Shown here: positions 1-8,434 of the stretch, one piece after another
Position numbering within the stretch: position 1 is the stretch's first letter
How the letters are laid out: each line of letters begins with the position of its first letter
From: Actinomycetota bacterium
Lineage (GTDB): Bacteria; Actinomycetota; Acidimicrobiia; Acidimicrobiales; Acidimicrobilacustridaceae
Reading direction: 5' to 3'
DNA length: 38,973 nt
Assembly: GCA_005787345.1 (NCBI GenBank)
Contig: SYBH01000048.1
Location: 1-38,973, forward strand
Made by a program: the position numbers and the translations under genes
The notes under the pieces: generated by a model
Database searches by the model: none
Told to the model about the DNA's origin: nothing
What the model saw: the letters and a program-made list of their open reading frames with translations, nothing else

Positions 1-1663
<1,663 letters not shown>

Positions 1664-1799
1664 GGCCTTTTCCGGTGTCGAAGAACTACTGCGAATGGCC
1701 CATGACGCTAGTTGCCCCAAGTGATTGAGTTCCTATTTGCTCTGGGAACAAGGGGTGGAGACCGAAACATGATTGACCGCTGCGAGGTCTGCCTGCAAA

Positions 1800-1809
1800 A
1801 TGCATGCAT
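1800..1809. repeat. 10-bp perfect palindrome over the vapB start codon
   Basis: ATGCATGCAT is a perfect palindrome that covers the proposed vapB start at 1808. A weaker inverted pair, GTTCC and GGAAC, lies about 60 bases upstream (around 1730-1750). VapB antitoxins commonly repress their own operon by binding short palindromes near the start, so this is a candidate operator. That role is inferred from position and symmetry only. Confidence 0.35.
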
Positions 1810-2074
1810 GCCATCAATATCTGTTCGTAACGTGCCGGACGCGACTCGTGACGCCTTGGCCGCGAAGGCCGCACAGGCGGGCCAGTCGCTGCAGGAATAT
1901 CTGCTGGCGAGGCTGATTGAACTGGGCAACTCACGTGAAATCTCTGCAGTACTGGCCGACATGCGGGCGATCCGCAAAGGATGGTCAAAGCCGATCACTC
2001 GTGCGCAAGTTCTTGAGGCAATTGATGAAGGTCGCCGCGAGGCCGATGAGAAGTGGGATCGCTTGTGGGGATGA
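1808..2074 (+). CDS. vapB: VapB/FitA-type ribbon-helix-helix antitoxin
   Basis: Probable antitoxin of a type II toxin-antitoxin pair: it should bind DNA through an N-terminal ribbon-helix-helix and neutralise the PIN toxin through its C-terminus. The 88-residue product starts MPSISVRNVPDATRDALAAK, with the beta strand SISVRNV followed by two helices (about 8-40), as in FitA/VapB proteins. The tail (about 55-88), containing ITRAQVLEAIDEGRREADE, would be the toxin-binding part. I chose the ATG at 1808 because the ribbon starts there. The frame is open further upstream (ATG at 1770), but those residues do not look like the family. Its stop overlaps the toxin start (ATGA), so translation is probably coupled. 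Confidence 0.82.
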   Translation: MPSISVRNVPDATRDALAAKAAQAGQSLQEYLLARLIELGNSREISAVLADMRAIRKGWSKPITRAQVLEAIDEGRREADEKWDRLWG

Positions 2075-2457
2075 TTGTGCTCGACGCGTCGGCGGCGATT
2101 GAGGCGTATATCGATTCACCATCAACTGGAGAAATCGATCGGCTCTTTGAAGAGAACATGCTGTTGGCCCCGCAGAGTCTGGGTGTGGAAGTCATGCAGG
2201 GGTTCCGACGGATGGTGTTTGCCGACGAGTCGGATGAGAGGCAAGCGAGTTTGGCGATTCGGAATATCATGGAGTTGCCGATCGTGAAGTTGCCGTTCGA
2301 ACCCTTTGTTGAACGCATCTGGGAACTGCGCAACAACGTTTCTGCGCACGACGCTTGGTATGTGGCAATTGCCGAAACCTTCGGCGTTCCACTTGCAACG
2401 ACCGACCGTCGTTTGGCGAACGCCACCGGGCCACTCTGCGAATTCTGGGTGCTCTGA
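2071..2457 (+). CDS. vapC: PIN-domain ribonuclease toxin VapC
   Basis: Probable RNA-cleaving toxin with a PIN domain filling its 128 residues. The acidic residues expected at the metal site are visible: D5 in MIVLDASAAIEAY, the Glu in LGVEVMQGFRR, the Asp in SAHDAWYVAIAE and the Asp in ATTDRRLA. Length and order match VapC. The start is the ATG at 2071 inside the antitoxin stop (ATGA, 4-base overlap). An in-frame ATG at 2053 would add six residues before the conserved first strand and is less likely. The pair sits next to two tRNA-Ser genes. The RNA target cannot be read from the sequence. Confidence 0.88.
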   Translation: MIVLDASAAIEAYIDSPSTGEIDRLFEENMLLAPQSLGVEVMQGFRRMVFADESDERQASLAIRNIMELPIVKLPFEPFVERIWELRNNVSAHDAWYVAIAETFGVPLATTDRRLANATGPLCEFWVL

Positions 2458-2478
2458 AATCGCCCTCGCCCGCTGGGG

Positions 2479-2519
2479 CAAAAAGAGTGATGGGCCCCGC
2501 CGGAGCGAGACCCATCACT
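2479..2519 (-). terminator. Rho-independent terminator after tRNA-Ser(GCT)
   Basis: Read on the minus strand just after the tRNA 3' end, a perfect 9-bp stem AGTGATGGG/CCCATCACT (2486-2494 with 2511-2519) encloses a 16-base GC-rich loop. It is followed within two bases by five T residues (complement of the A run at 2480-2484). This is the classic intrinsic terminator layout. It also lies just past the vapC stop on the other strand, but the T run suits the tRNA direction. Confidence 0.75.
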
Positions 2520-2524
2520 GCGAG

Positions 2525-2613
2525 CGGAGAGGGTGGGATTCGAACCCACGGGCGGTGTTACCCGCCACCTCCTTAGCAGGGAGGCCCGATCGGCCGGACT
2601 CTGGCACCTCTCC
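2525..2613 (-). tRNA. tRNA-Ser (anticodon GCT)
   Basis: An 89-base serine tRNA. Acceptor arms GGAGAGG (2607-2613) and CCTCTCC pair fully, with discriminator G at 2525. The T arm is GTGGG-TTCGAAT-CCCAC. The anticodon stem-loop CTCCCTGCTAAGGAG gives anticodon GCT (reads AGC/AGU). A long variable arm (GGTGGCGGGTAACACCGCC) marks it as a class II tRNA, as expected for serine. CCA is not encoded. It lies 48 bases downstream of the tRNA-Ser(TGA) gene, probably on the same transcript. Confidence 0.96.
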
Positions 2614-2661
2614 ATATGCAGGGTTGCAACATACAGGGCAAACCCCTGCGATTTCGAATGG

Positions 2662-2746
2662 CGGAAGGAGGGGGATTCGAACCCCCGGAGGCTTTCACCT
2701 CGACGGTTTTCAAGACCGTTGCATTCGTCCGCTCTGCCACCCTTCC
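2662..2746 (-). tRNA. tRNA-Ser (anticodon TGA)
   Basis: An 85-base serine tRNA. Acceptor GGAAGGG pairs with TCCTTCC (one G-T pair), with discriminator G. The T arm is GGGGG-TTCGAAT-CCCCC. The anticodon stem-loop ACGGTCTTGAAAACCGT gives anticodon TGA (reads UCN codons). The extended variable arm agrees with serine. It lies between pheA and tRNA-Ser(GCT), all on the minus strand. Confidence 0.96.
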
Positions 2747-2813
2747 GCCCGCGATAGTAGCGAGTCGGTCGTGGTCGGCCCCAATGGGCGAGCGGGTGTT
2801 CGGTCGCTGCTGG

Positions 2814-3785
2814 TCAGTCGACGCGATTGCGAAGTTCACTGATCCAGTCCGAGGCCTTGGACTGGGCATCGGCCACTTCCTGGCGAAGGGCATGGCCTCG
2901 TTCGCCGGCGGCGGGATAGGAACCCATGAACTTCACTTCGGCGTGCTTGGACTTCAGCGAACGCAGTGCGTCGGCCACAACCTCATCGGCGATATGGCCT
3001 TCAAGATCAATAAGAAAGCAGTAGTCGCCAAGGCCGCGACGCGTTGGGCGTGACTCAAGCTTGGTGAGGTTGATCCCGCGAGCGGCGAACTCTTGAAGGA
3101 TTGACAACAACGAACCGGGTTCGTCGGCGCGCTGGAAAACGACGATGGAAGTTTTGTCATGCCCGGTTGGTGCGGGGATCGTCTTCGGTGCAACGAGCAC
3201 AAAGCGTGTTGCGTTGTCATCGTGATCCTCAATGGCGTGGGCAAGAACGTTGAGCCCGTACACCTCGGCGGCGCGCGCAGGGGCAATGGCGGCACCGTTT
3301 GTGGCGAGTGCATCGGTGGCTTCGGCCAACATGCGCGCGGCTTCGGCGGTCGAGTTGGATGCCTCGGAAACTGCGTTTGGAAGATTCGCGTTCAAGTACT
3401 TGCGACATTGCGCAAGGGCGTGCGGGTATGACCACACCTGCGAGATGTCTTCGAGCTTCACACCAGATCGGGCCATCAGTTCAAGATGAATGGGCAGCAC
3501 GATTTCGCGTTGAATGAGCAGATCGGAATCAAACGCGAGCGCGTCTTGGGTGATGTTGACCGTGCCCTCGATGGCATTCTCGAGCGCAAGGAAGGCGTAA
3601 TCGACCTTGCCGTCTTCAGCGGCGCTCAGGACGTTGGCAAAGGTGTCGATCGGGCGCAGGTTGGCCGTGGCGAGATCGGCCTGGCTTAACAGCGCCTGTT
3701 CAGAGAACGTGCCGATGGGACCAAGGAAGGCGATCGTGCGGCGGGTCCAGTCGGTGCCGGTTGCTGGTGCTGCGGATGAGGTCAC
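2814..3785 (-). CDS. pheA: Prephenate dehydratase
   Basis: Converts prephenate to phenylpyruvate in phenylalanine synthesis. The 323-residue protein has a periplasmic-binding-like catalytic domain (about 16-200) opening with TIAFLGPIGTFSEQAL and carrying the catalytic Thr-Arg-Phe at 193-195 (DNATRFVLVAPK). A C-terminal ACT domain (about 211-290) has the phenylalanine-binding motif ESRP at 244-247, so feedback inhibition by Phe is expected. No chorismate mutase domain is present. The start is GTG at 3785. No other start lies close before the conserved first strand, and the longer open frame would run into larB. A TATCCT box 8 bases before the GTG suggests a leaderless mRNA. Confidence 0.94.
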   Translation of the reverse strand: MTSSAAPATGTDWTRRTIAFLGPIGTFSEQALLSQADLATANLRPIDTFANVLSAAEDGKVDYAFLALENAIEGTVNITQDALAFDSDLLIQREIVLPIHLELMARSGVKLEDISQVWSYPHALAQCRKYLNANLPNAVSEASNSTAEAARMLAEATDALATNGAAIAPARAAEVYGLNVLAHAIEDHDDNATRFVLVAPKTIPAPTGHDKTSIVVFQRADEPGSLLSILQEFAARGINLTKLESRPTRRGLGDYCFLIDLEGHIADEVVADALRSLKSKHAEVKFMGSYPAAGERGHALRQEVADAQSKASDWISELRNRVD

Positions 3786-3793
3786 AATGGGCG

Positions 3794-3799
3794 AGGATA
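3794..3799 (-). promoter_or_regulatory. Possible -10 box for leaderless pheA
   Basis: TATCCT on the minus strand, 8 bases before the pheA GTG. It fits the TAnnnT-then-start layout seen repeatedly in this window, though the spacing is slightly long. It lies inside the 5' end of the divergent larB region. Inferred from position only. Confidence 0.4.
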
Positions 3800-3804
3800 G
3801 GGGA

Positions 3805-4602
3805 ATGGACGCCCAAGCCTTGAGTGAGTTGTTGGAACAGGTCCGCACGGGGGCGGTCAGCCCCGACGATGCCGTTACTGCGCTGCGACGTTTGCCCTTT
3901 GCTGATATCGGTTTCGCAAAGGTCGACCACCACCGAACCTTGCGCCAAGGCTTGGCCGAAACGGTGTTCGCTCCGGGCAAGACGCCTGAGCAATGCGCAG
4001 CGATTGTGGCGGAATTGTTGGCTCAGCCGGGTTCGGCGCCGGTGCTCTTGTCTCGGGCTTCAGCCGAGCAGGTTGCCACCGCGCTCGCTGGAGCTGACGA
4101 TGGTCATGTGATCGAAGCTGGTGGCGGCGATCCAACGAATGCGCGACTTCACACCGTGGTGTGGCGCCCAGCGGCCGAACGTCGAGAACGCGTTGCGGTC
4201 GTCACGGCTGGAACTGCCGACCTTCCGGTTGCCGATGAATGTGCAGCCACTCTTACCGCGCACGGATTGCGGCCGTTGCGCATTACTGATGTTGGTGTCG
4301 CGGGACTGCATCGCATTCTCGATGCGGCCGAAGAACTCGCAGCAGTCGATGCGATTGTTGTTGTTGCCGGCATGGAAGGCGCACTGGCCAGTGTTGTTGG
4401 TGGGCTTTCGTCGGCGCCGGTGGTGGCCGTTCCGACATCGGTTGGCTACGGATCTTCGTTAGATGGCATCACAGCGTTGTTGGGGATGTTGGCCTCTTGC
4501 GCATCGGGCTTAACGGTTGTCGGAATCGATAACGGTTTTGGTGCAGCGATCGCGATTATTCGCATGTTGAACGTTCGGGTCTCGGAACGCAGCGATGTCT
4601 GA
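3805..4602 (+). CDS. larB: Nickel-pincer cofactor biosynthesis protein LarB
   Basis: LarB carboxylates nicotinic acid adenine dinucleotide and hydrolyses it to pyridinium-3,5-biscarboxylate mononucleotide, the first step to the nickel-pincer nucleotide used by lactate racemase-type enzymes. The 265-residue product has the LarB N-terminal segment (LRQGLAETVFAPGKTPEQ, 46-63) and a C-terminal PurE/AIR-carboxylase-like domain (about 128-258) with RVAVVTAGTADLPVADEC, VVVAGMEGALASVVGGL and VPTSVGYGSSLDGITALLG. Of two in-frame ATGs (3787, 3805) I prefer 3805, since AGGGGA directly precedes it; the other adds six residues. It is divergent from pheA with a 19-base gap and overlaps larC by 8 bases. Confidence 0.92.
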   Translation: MDAQALSELLEQVRTGAVSPDDAVTALRRLPFADIGFAKVDHHRTLRQGLAETVFAPGKTPEQCAAIVAELLAQPGSAPVLLSRASAEQVATALAGADDGHVIEAGGGDPTNARLHTVVWRPAAERRERVAVVTAGTADLPVADECAATLTAHGLRPLRITDVGVAGLHRILDAAEELAAVDAIVVVAGMEGALASVVGGLSSAPVVAVPTSVGYGSSLDGITALLGMLASCASGLTVVGIDNGFGAAIAIIRMLNVRVSERSDV

Positions 4603-5863
4603 GCACTCGCATGACCATTCACACGATGACACCGTGATTGAAGGAACGGTCGCATGGGAAGGCATCACGGTTCCGTCCACTCTGAGTTCCAACAGCACCG
4701 TTGCGTGGTTTCACTGTTTCTCGGGCATTGCTGGCGATATGGCGCTGGGTGCATTAATCGATGCGGGTGCTGATGTTGATGAGATTCGTTCCATGTTGGA
4801 GCGACTCCCGGTCGGCGGCTGGTCGCTCGAAACCGAGACCGTGCTGCGCTCAGGTATTGCCGGTACGAAAGTTCATGTGCATACAGAACCAACGCCGCCG
4901 GCGCGTTCGGCGGCCGTTGTTGCCCAGATCGTGGCCGATGCGCAGTTGCCCGATCGCGTACATCGGCGCGCGCTGGCAACGTTCCGTGCGCTGGCCGAGG
5001 CCGAAGGCCACCTGCATCGTCAAGCGCCCGAAACGGTGCACTTCCACGAGGTCGGCGCGCTCGACGCAATCATCGATGTTGTTGGTACGTGCATTGCGCT
5101 TGAGTTATTGGGAGTTGATGAAGTCGCGTCATCGCCGGTAGCCGATGGTTTAGGAACCGTGCGCGCTGCGCACGGTGTGTTGCCAGTTCCGGTTCCTGCG
5201 GTGGTGTCGTTGCTGGCTGATGCGCCCACCTACGGCCTTGACATTCCTCGCGAACTCACCACACCAACTGGCGCTGCGTTGTTGGCTGCCAATGTTGTGC
5301 AGTGGGGCCCGATGCCGGCCATGACTATTCGTTCTGCCGGTTTTGGTGCAGGAACAGCCGATCTTGGCGATCGTCCGAATCTCACGCGTGTCGTCATCGG
5401 AATGCGTTCTGATTCACCATCAGTCGAGGGTCAGCCGGTTGTGCTGCTTGAAGCGAATGTCGACGATGTCACCGGCGAAACGTTGGCCTATGCCATTGAT
5501 GCGTTGCTCGAAGCGGGTGCCCACGATGCGTGGCTTACGCCGATCATCATGAAGAAGGGCCGACCTGCACACACAGTGAGCGCGCTAGTTGATCCGGCCG
5601 AGGCGGCTGCGGTGCGCGAGGTACTCGTACGCGAAACCGGAACGATGGGCGTACGCGGAACGCAGCTTGAACGTTGGCCGCAATCTCGCGCGTTCGACAC
5701 GGTCGATGTCGATGGTCAGCCGGTGAAGGTGAAAGTCACGGCTGGTCGAGTGAAGGCCGAACACGACGATGCCGCCCAGGCTGCACGGGCATTGGGTCTG
5801 CCACTACGAGAGGTCACCCGCCGAGCCGAACAGGCCTGGCGCGACGCTCAGACCTCGAAATAG
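4595..5863 (+). CDS. larC: Nickel insertion protein LarC (nickel chelatase of pincer cofactor synthesis)
   Basis: LarC inserts Ni into the bis-thiocarboxylated pyridinium mononucleotide in a CTP-dependent reaction. The 422-residue protein has a His/Asp-rich N-terminus (HSHDHSHDD at 4-12), a common metal-binding feature in this family. Conserved blocks follow: FSGIAGDMALGALIDAGAD, VHFHEVGALDAIIDVVG, ELTTPTGAALLAA, LLEANVDDVTGETLAYAID, DAWLTPIIMKKGRPAH and GVKAEHDDAA-like residues near the end (GRVKAEHDDAAQAAR). Its ATG lies inside the larB 3' end (8-base overlap), so the two are co-translated. The sulfur-transfer partner LarE and the apo-enzyme LarA are not in this window. Confidence 0.93.
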   Translation: MSEHSHDHSHDDTVIEGTVAWEGITVPSTLSSNSTVAWFHCFSGIAGDMALGALIDAGADVDEIRSMLERLPVGGWSLETETVLRSGIAGTKVHVHTEPTPPARSAAVVAQIVADAQLPDRVHRRALATFRALAEAEGHLHRQAPETVHFHEVGALDAIIDVVGTCIALELLGVDEVASSPVADGLGTVRAAHGVLPVPVPAVVSLLADAPTYGLDIPRELTTPTGAALLAANVVQWGPMPAMTIRSAGFGAGTADLGDRPNLTRVVIGMRSDSPSVEGQPVVLLEANVDDVTGETLAYAIDALLEAGAHDAWLTPIIMKKGRPAHTVSALVDPAEAAAVREVLVRETGTMGVRGTQLERWPQSRAFDTVDVDGQPVKVKVTAGRVKAEHDDAAQAARALGLPLREVTRRAEQAWRDAQTSK

Positions 5864-5866
5864 TCC

Positions 5867-5897
5867 GAATTACCCAACTGCCCCATTTGGGTAATTC
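5867..5897. repeat. 11-bp perfect inverted repeat, probable operator
   Basis: GAATTACCCAA (5867-5877) and TTGGGTAATTC (5887-5897) are exact reverse complements separated by 9 bases. The repeat is AT-rich relative to its surroundings, begins 3 bases after the larC stop and ends 3 bases before a TAGAGT -10 box. No T run follows, so a terminator is less likely than an operator for the downstream pair. Autoregulation by the AbrB-like antitoxin is inferred. Confidence 0.6.
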
Positions 5898-5900
5898 TGG

Positions 5901-5906
5901 TAGAGT
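5901..5906 (+). promoter_or_regulatory. Leaderless -10 box of the second toxin-antitoxin pair
   Basis: TAGAGT, preceded by TG one base upstream (extended -10, TGGTAGAGT), lies exactly 6 bases before the GTG start at 5913. Transcription would begin at or next to the start codon. The palindrome at 5867-5897 would cover the polymerase -35 region. Confidence 0.6.
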
Positions 5907-5912
5907 TGCGCT

Positions 5913-6167
5913 GTGCCTGAACAACTCGTGGAACTCGATGAACGGAGGCGTGTGAGCCTCGGCCGAATCGGCCGACAAGAACACACGCGCTATCTGGTCA
6001 GCGAAGAAGCCGATGGCACATTGGTGTTCACCCCGGCAGTGGTGCTCAGTGAGCTTGAACTCAAGCTCCTCGCGAATGACGAACTAGTCGACGAGATTTT
6101 GTCCAACAGGGCAGATCCCAGTCGTCTCGTGAAGCGCACCCGCCGTGGTCAGACCAACGATGCCTGA
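5913..6167 (+). CDS. AbrB-like swapped-hairpin antitoxin candidate
   Basis: An 84-residue product (GTG start). Its N-terminal half, LDERRRVSLGRIGRQEHTRYLV followed by GTLVFTPAVVLSELELKLL, resembles the SpoVT/AbrB swapped-hairpin fold: a D-E-R-x-R-V-S-L strand, a charged turn, then a strand ending TPAVVLSELE. The C-terminus (about 52-84) is charged and probably contacts the partner. The small size, a palindrome upstream, a leaderless promoter and an 8-base overlap with a similar-sized downstream gene together suggest a type II antitoxin. I recognise the fold by pattern only and cannot name the family. No ribosome binding site precedes the GTG, in keeping with a leaderless transcript. Confidence 0.65.
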   Translation: MPEQLVELDERRRVSLGRIGRQEHTRYLVSEEADGTLVFTPAVVLSELELKLLANDELVDEILSNRADPSRLVKRTRRGQTNDA

Positions 6168-6435
6168 ACTCTGGTTTGCTGCTCCCGCTGATCGACTGCT
6201 CTACGAGTTAGAGGCTGACGAAATGCGTCGTCGTTTGTTCGACCGTATTGATGCAGTTCTCTCAGACCTTGAGCTCGACTCGATCCAGCTCTACCTCCGA
6301 AGACACCGGTTTCAGATTGGCATGTGGGGCGTGATCGTTGCATCCGGCGCTGACGAATGGATTGTCCTCTGGGAACCCCACCCTGACATTGATGACGCGA
6401 TCATCATTCAGTACGTCGGTCCGTCAGCGTTTTAG
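6160..6435 (+). CDS. Putative RelE/ParE-like toxin partner
   Basis: A 91-residue product starting MPELWFAAPADRLLYELE. I chose the ATG at 6160 because it overlaps the antitoxin stop (ATG...TGA within 8 bases); an ATG 15 bases upstream is also in frame. The end IVLWEPHPDIDDAIIIQYVGP recalls the last strands of RelE-superfamily toxins, and a helix-rich N-terminal half (MRRRLFDRIDAVLSDLEL) precedes it, as in that fold. No catalytic residues can be assigned, and similarity to a known family is weak. Function is inferred from size, coupling and context. Its last 4 bases overlap the 3' end of the convergent P450 gene. Confidence 0.55.
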   Translation: MPELWFAAPADRLLYELEADEMRRRLFDRIDAVLSDLELDSIQLYLRRHRFQIGMWGVIVASGADEWIVLWEPHPDIDDAIIIQYVGPSAF

Positions 6436-7637
6436 TTCGTATGAAGAATTACTTCGGCGCGGTTGACACCCGCGATCACGTTGCTGGCCGACATGCCCGC
6501 GGGTGAGAGAAGTTCGATGCGAGTGACGCCGCGATCAAGCAAGTGTTCGAGCACGGCAGCAACTTCGAGGCGAGCAAGCGCAGCGCCAAGACAGAAGTGC
6601 GCACCGAATCCGAACGCAATCTGATGGTTTGGTGATCGCCCAACATCAAACTGGTCGGCGGTGGGGCCGAACTCGGCTTCGTCGCGGTTGGCCGACGCGT
6701 AGACCATCACGACCGGATCGCCAGCGCTGATCTGCTTTCCACCAAGCACGGTGTCGACCGCAGCGGTGCGCATGAAATAGATGACGGCGGTCGTCCATCG
6801 AAGAATTTCTTCGACTGCGCTTGGAATGAGTGAACGGTCGGCCACAAGACGCGACCACTGGTCGGGATTCTCGGCCAATGCAACGAGTCCGCCACTGATT
6901 GTGTTGCGGGTGGTTTCGTTTCCGGCAACAAGAATCTGATTGAGGAACATCGCGATTTCATCGTCGGTAAGACGATCACCATCAATCTCAACGCTTGACA
7001 ACATTGAAATGACGTCATCGCGTGGTTCAGTGCGAGAGGTTGAAACCAGACGCATGAGCTCGGCCATCATCTCGGCGCTGAGGCGCGCTTTGCGTTCAGG
7101 ATCGTTGAAGATTTCGGTGCCAGGAATGGAAGCTTCCGACCAATCCCAGACCTTGTCCCATTCGCTTTCAGGCAGTCCGAGAAGCTGCGCAATCACCTGA
7201 ACGGGAAGTGGGACAGCAAGTGGCGCAACAATTTCAATTTGCTCATTGAGCGGCAACTTATCGACGAGAACCTTTGCGGCTGCATGCACGGAATCTTCGA
7301 GCGTGCGCACGACTTTGCGGCCGAACGCCGGCTGCACCAGCGTTCGATAGCGAGTGTGATCCGGTGGATCGGTGTGCATCATGGTCGGGGGAGTGGCGTA
7401 GTCCGCACCGATCTCAAAGGTGAGAATGCCCTTTGCGGAACAGAACGTGTCGGGGGAAGTGGAGACCGCCATGCACTCGGCATGGCGACTCGCAACCCAG
7501 AAACCCTGCGTGGCGTTCCATGCGACCGGGTTCTCGGCCCGGAGCTGCGCGTAAAGGGGAAACGGGTCCTCGACGTCGAGGGTGAACCCCATAAACAAGT
7601 CAGTCAGCGGCTCGTGGACTTTGTCGGTATCGGTCAT
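6432..7637 (-). CDS. Cytochrome P450 (first)
   Basis: A soluble bacterial class I P450 of 401 residues. The oxygen-activation motif AGNETT is at 238-243 in the I helix, with Asn where many P450s have His or Asp. ExxR is E277-R280 (EEILR), and the heme loop FGFGAHFCLG has the thiolate Cys349. HTDPPDHTRYR near 88-98 is the usual C-helix region. The substrate is not evident; actinobacterial P450s of this shape act on steroids, terpenes, fatty acids or polyketides. No ferredoxin or reductase gene is adjacent. A purine-rich GGGGGGGAG lies 5 bases before the ATG. It is divergent from the MBL gene and overlaps the toxin gene by 4 bases at its 3' end. Confidence 0.93.
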   Translation of the reverse strand: MTDTDKVHEPLTDLFMGFTLDVEDPFPLYAQLRAENPVAWNATQGFWVASRHAECMAVSTSPDTFCSAKGILTFEIGADYATPPTMMHTDPPDHTRYRTLVQPAFGRKVVRTLEDSVHAAAKVLVDKLPLNEQIEIVAPLAVPLPVQVIAQLLGLPESEWDKVWDWSEASIPGTEIFNDPERKARLSAEMMAELMRLVSTSRTEPRDDVISMLSSVEIDGDRLTDDEIAMFLNQILVAGNETTRNTISGGLVALAENPDQWSRLVADRSLIPSAVEEILRWTTAVIYFMRTAAVDTVLGGKQISAGDPVVMVYASANRDEAEFGPTADQFDVGRSPNHQIAFGFGAHFCLGAALARLEVAAVLEHLLDRGVTRIELLSPAGMSASNVIAGVNRAEVILHTN

Positions 7638-7705
7638 TGCGACTCCCCCCCAAAGGTGATGGAGGGAGTGTGGCCGTTGCGCCTGCCTTCCGCAAGACTG
7701 TTGCT

Positions 7706-8434
7706 ATGACCGATGCCGCCACAACCGATCGCCTTTATTTTCGCCAGTTGCTCGCGGGCCGTGACATTGCCACCAATGATCCTTTGGCCCGGCAGATGGT
7801 GAATTTCGTGTATCTCATTGGCGATCGCGAGACAGGCGAAGCCGTTGCTATCGATCCGGCCTACGACGTGCAGGGAATCGTCGATGTGCTTGCGGCCGAC
7901 GACATGAAACTCACGGGCGTTCTCGCCACCCATTATCACCCCGACCATGTCGGCGGAGAAATGATGGGCTACTCCATCGAAGGGGTACATGAACTGCTCG
8001 ACATTGTGTCGGTTCCGATTCATGTGCAAACCGAAGAAGCCGAATACGTCAGCAAAGTTACGAACCTGACGGCTGCCGATCTCGTCACTCACAGCAGTGG
8101 CGATGTTGTGATGGTTGGCAACATCCCGATCGAACTCATTCACACGCCAGGTCATACGCCAGGTAGCCAATGCTTCATGCTCGATGGCGCGTTGGTTTCG
8201 GGTGACACGTTGTTTCTTGAAGGCTGTGGTCGCACCGACCTTCCTGGAGGCGATCCGCTCGCGCTGTACGAAAGCCTTACGCAGAAATTGTCGAAGGTTC
8301 CCGACGATTCCATTCTGTTCCCAGGCCATTTGTATTCGGCAGCGCCGTGCGCCTCAATGGGTGAAACCCGCCACGCGAATTTTGTGTTTCGGCCCAAGAC
8401 TGCCGAGCAATGGTTGGCTATGTTCAGCGGCTAA
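7706..8434 (+). CDS. MBL-fold metallo-hydrolase (glyoxalase II / persulfide dioxygenase-like)
   Basis: A 242-residue metallo-beta-lactamase-fold protein. Metal ligands are visible: THYHPDHVGG (H76, H78, D80, H81), H150 in HTPGHTPGS, D167 in VSGDTLF and H208 in FPGHLYS. GCGRTDLPGGDP is typical of the hydroxyacylglutathione hydrolase/ETHE1-like branch, so it probably acts on a thioester or persulfide of a low-molecular-weight thiol. The exact substrate is not known. I chose the ATG at 7706; the frame is open to 7637, but those residues are proline/lysine-rich and unlike the family. AAGACT 6 bases before the ATG may be a weak leaderless -10. The gene overlaps the convergent amidase by 11 bases. 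Confidence 0.88.
   Translation: MTDAATTDRLYFRQLLAGRDIATNDPLARQMVNFVYLIGDRETGEAVAIDPAYDVQGIVDVLAADDMKLTGVLATHYHPDHVGGEMMGYSIEGVHELLDIVSVPIHVQTEEAEYVSKVTNLTAADLVTHSSGDVVMVGNIPIELIHTPGHTPGSQCFMLDGALVSGDTLFLEGCGRTDLPGGDPLALYESLTQKLSKVPDDSILFPGHLYSAAPCASMGETRHANFVFRPKTAEQWLAMFSG

Noticed and set aside
1995-2615. 206-codon open frame on the minus strand
   Set aside because: Covers the vapC antisense strand, the terminator and tRNA-Ser(GCT); no protein would be encoded through a tRNA gene.
5867-5897. Terminator for larBC
   Set aside because: The stem is AT-rich and no T run follows; its position against the -10 box fits an operator better.
7634-8329. 231-codon open frame on the minus strand
   Set aside because: It lies wholly opposite the MBL-fold gene, whose metal-binding motifs are intact; the product has no family features.
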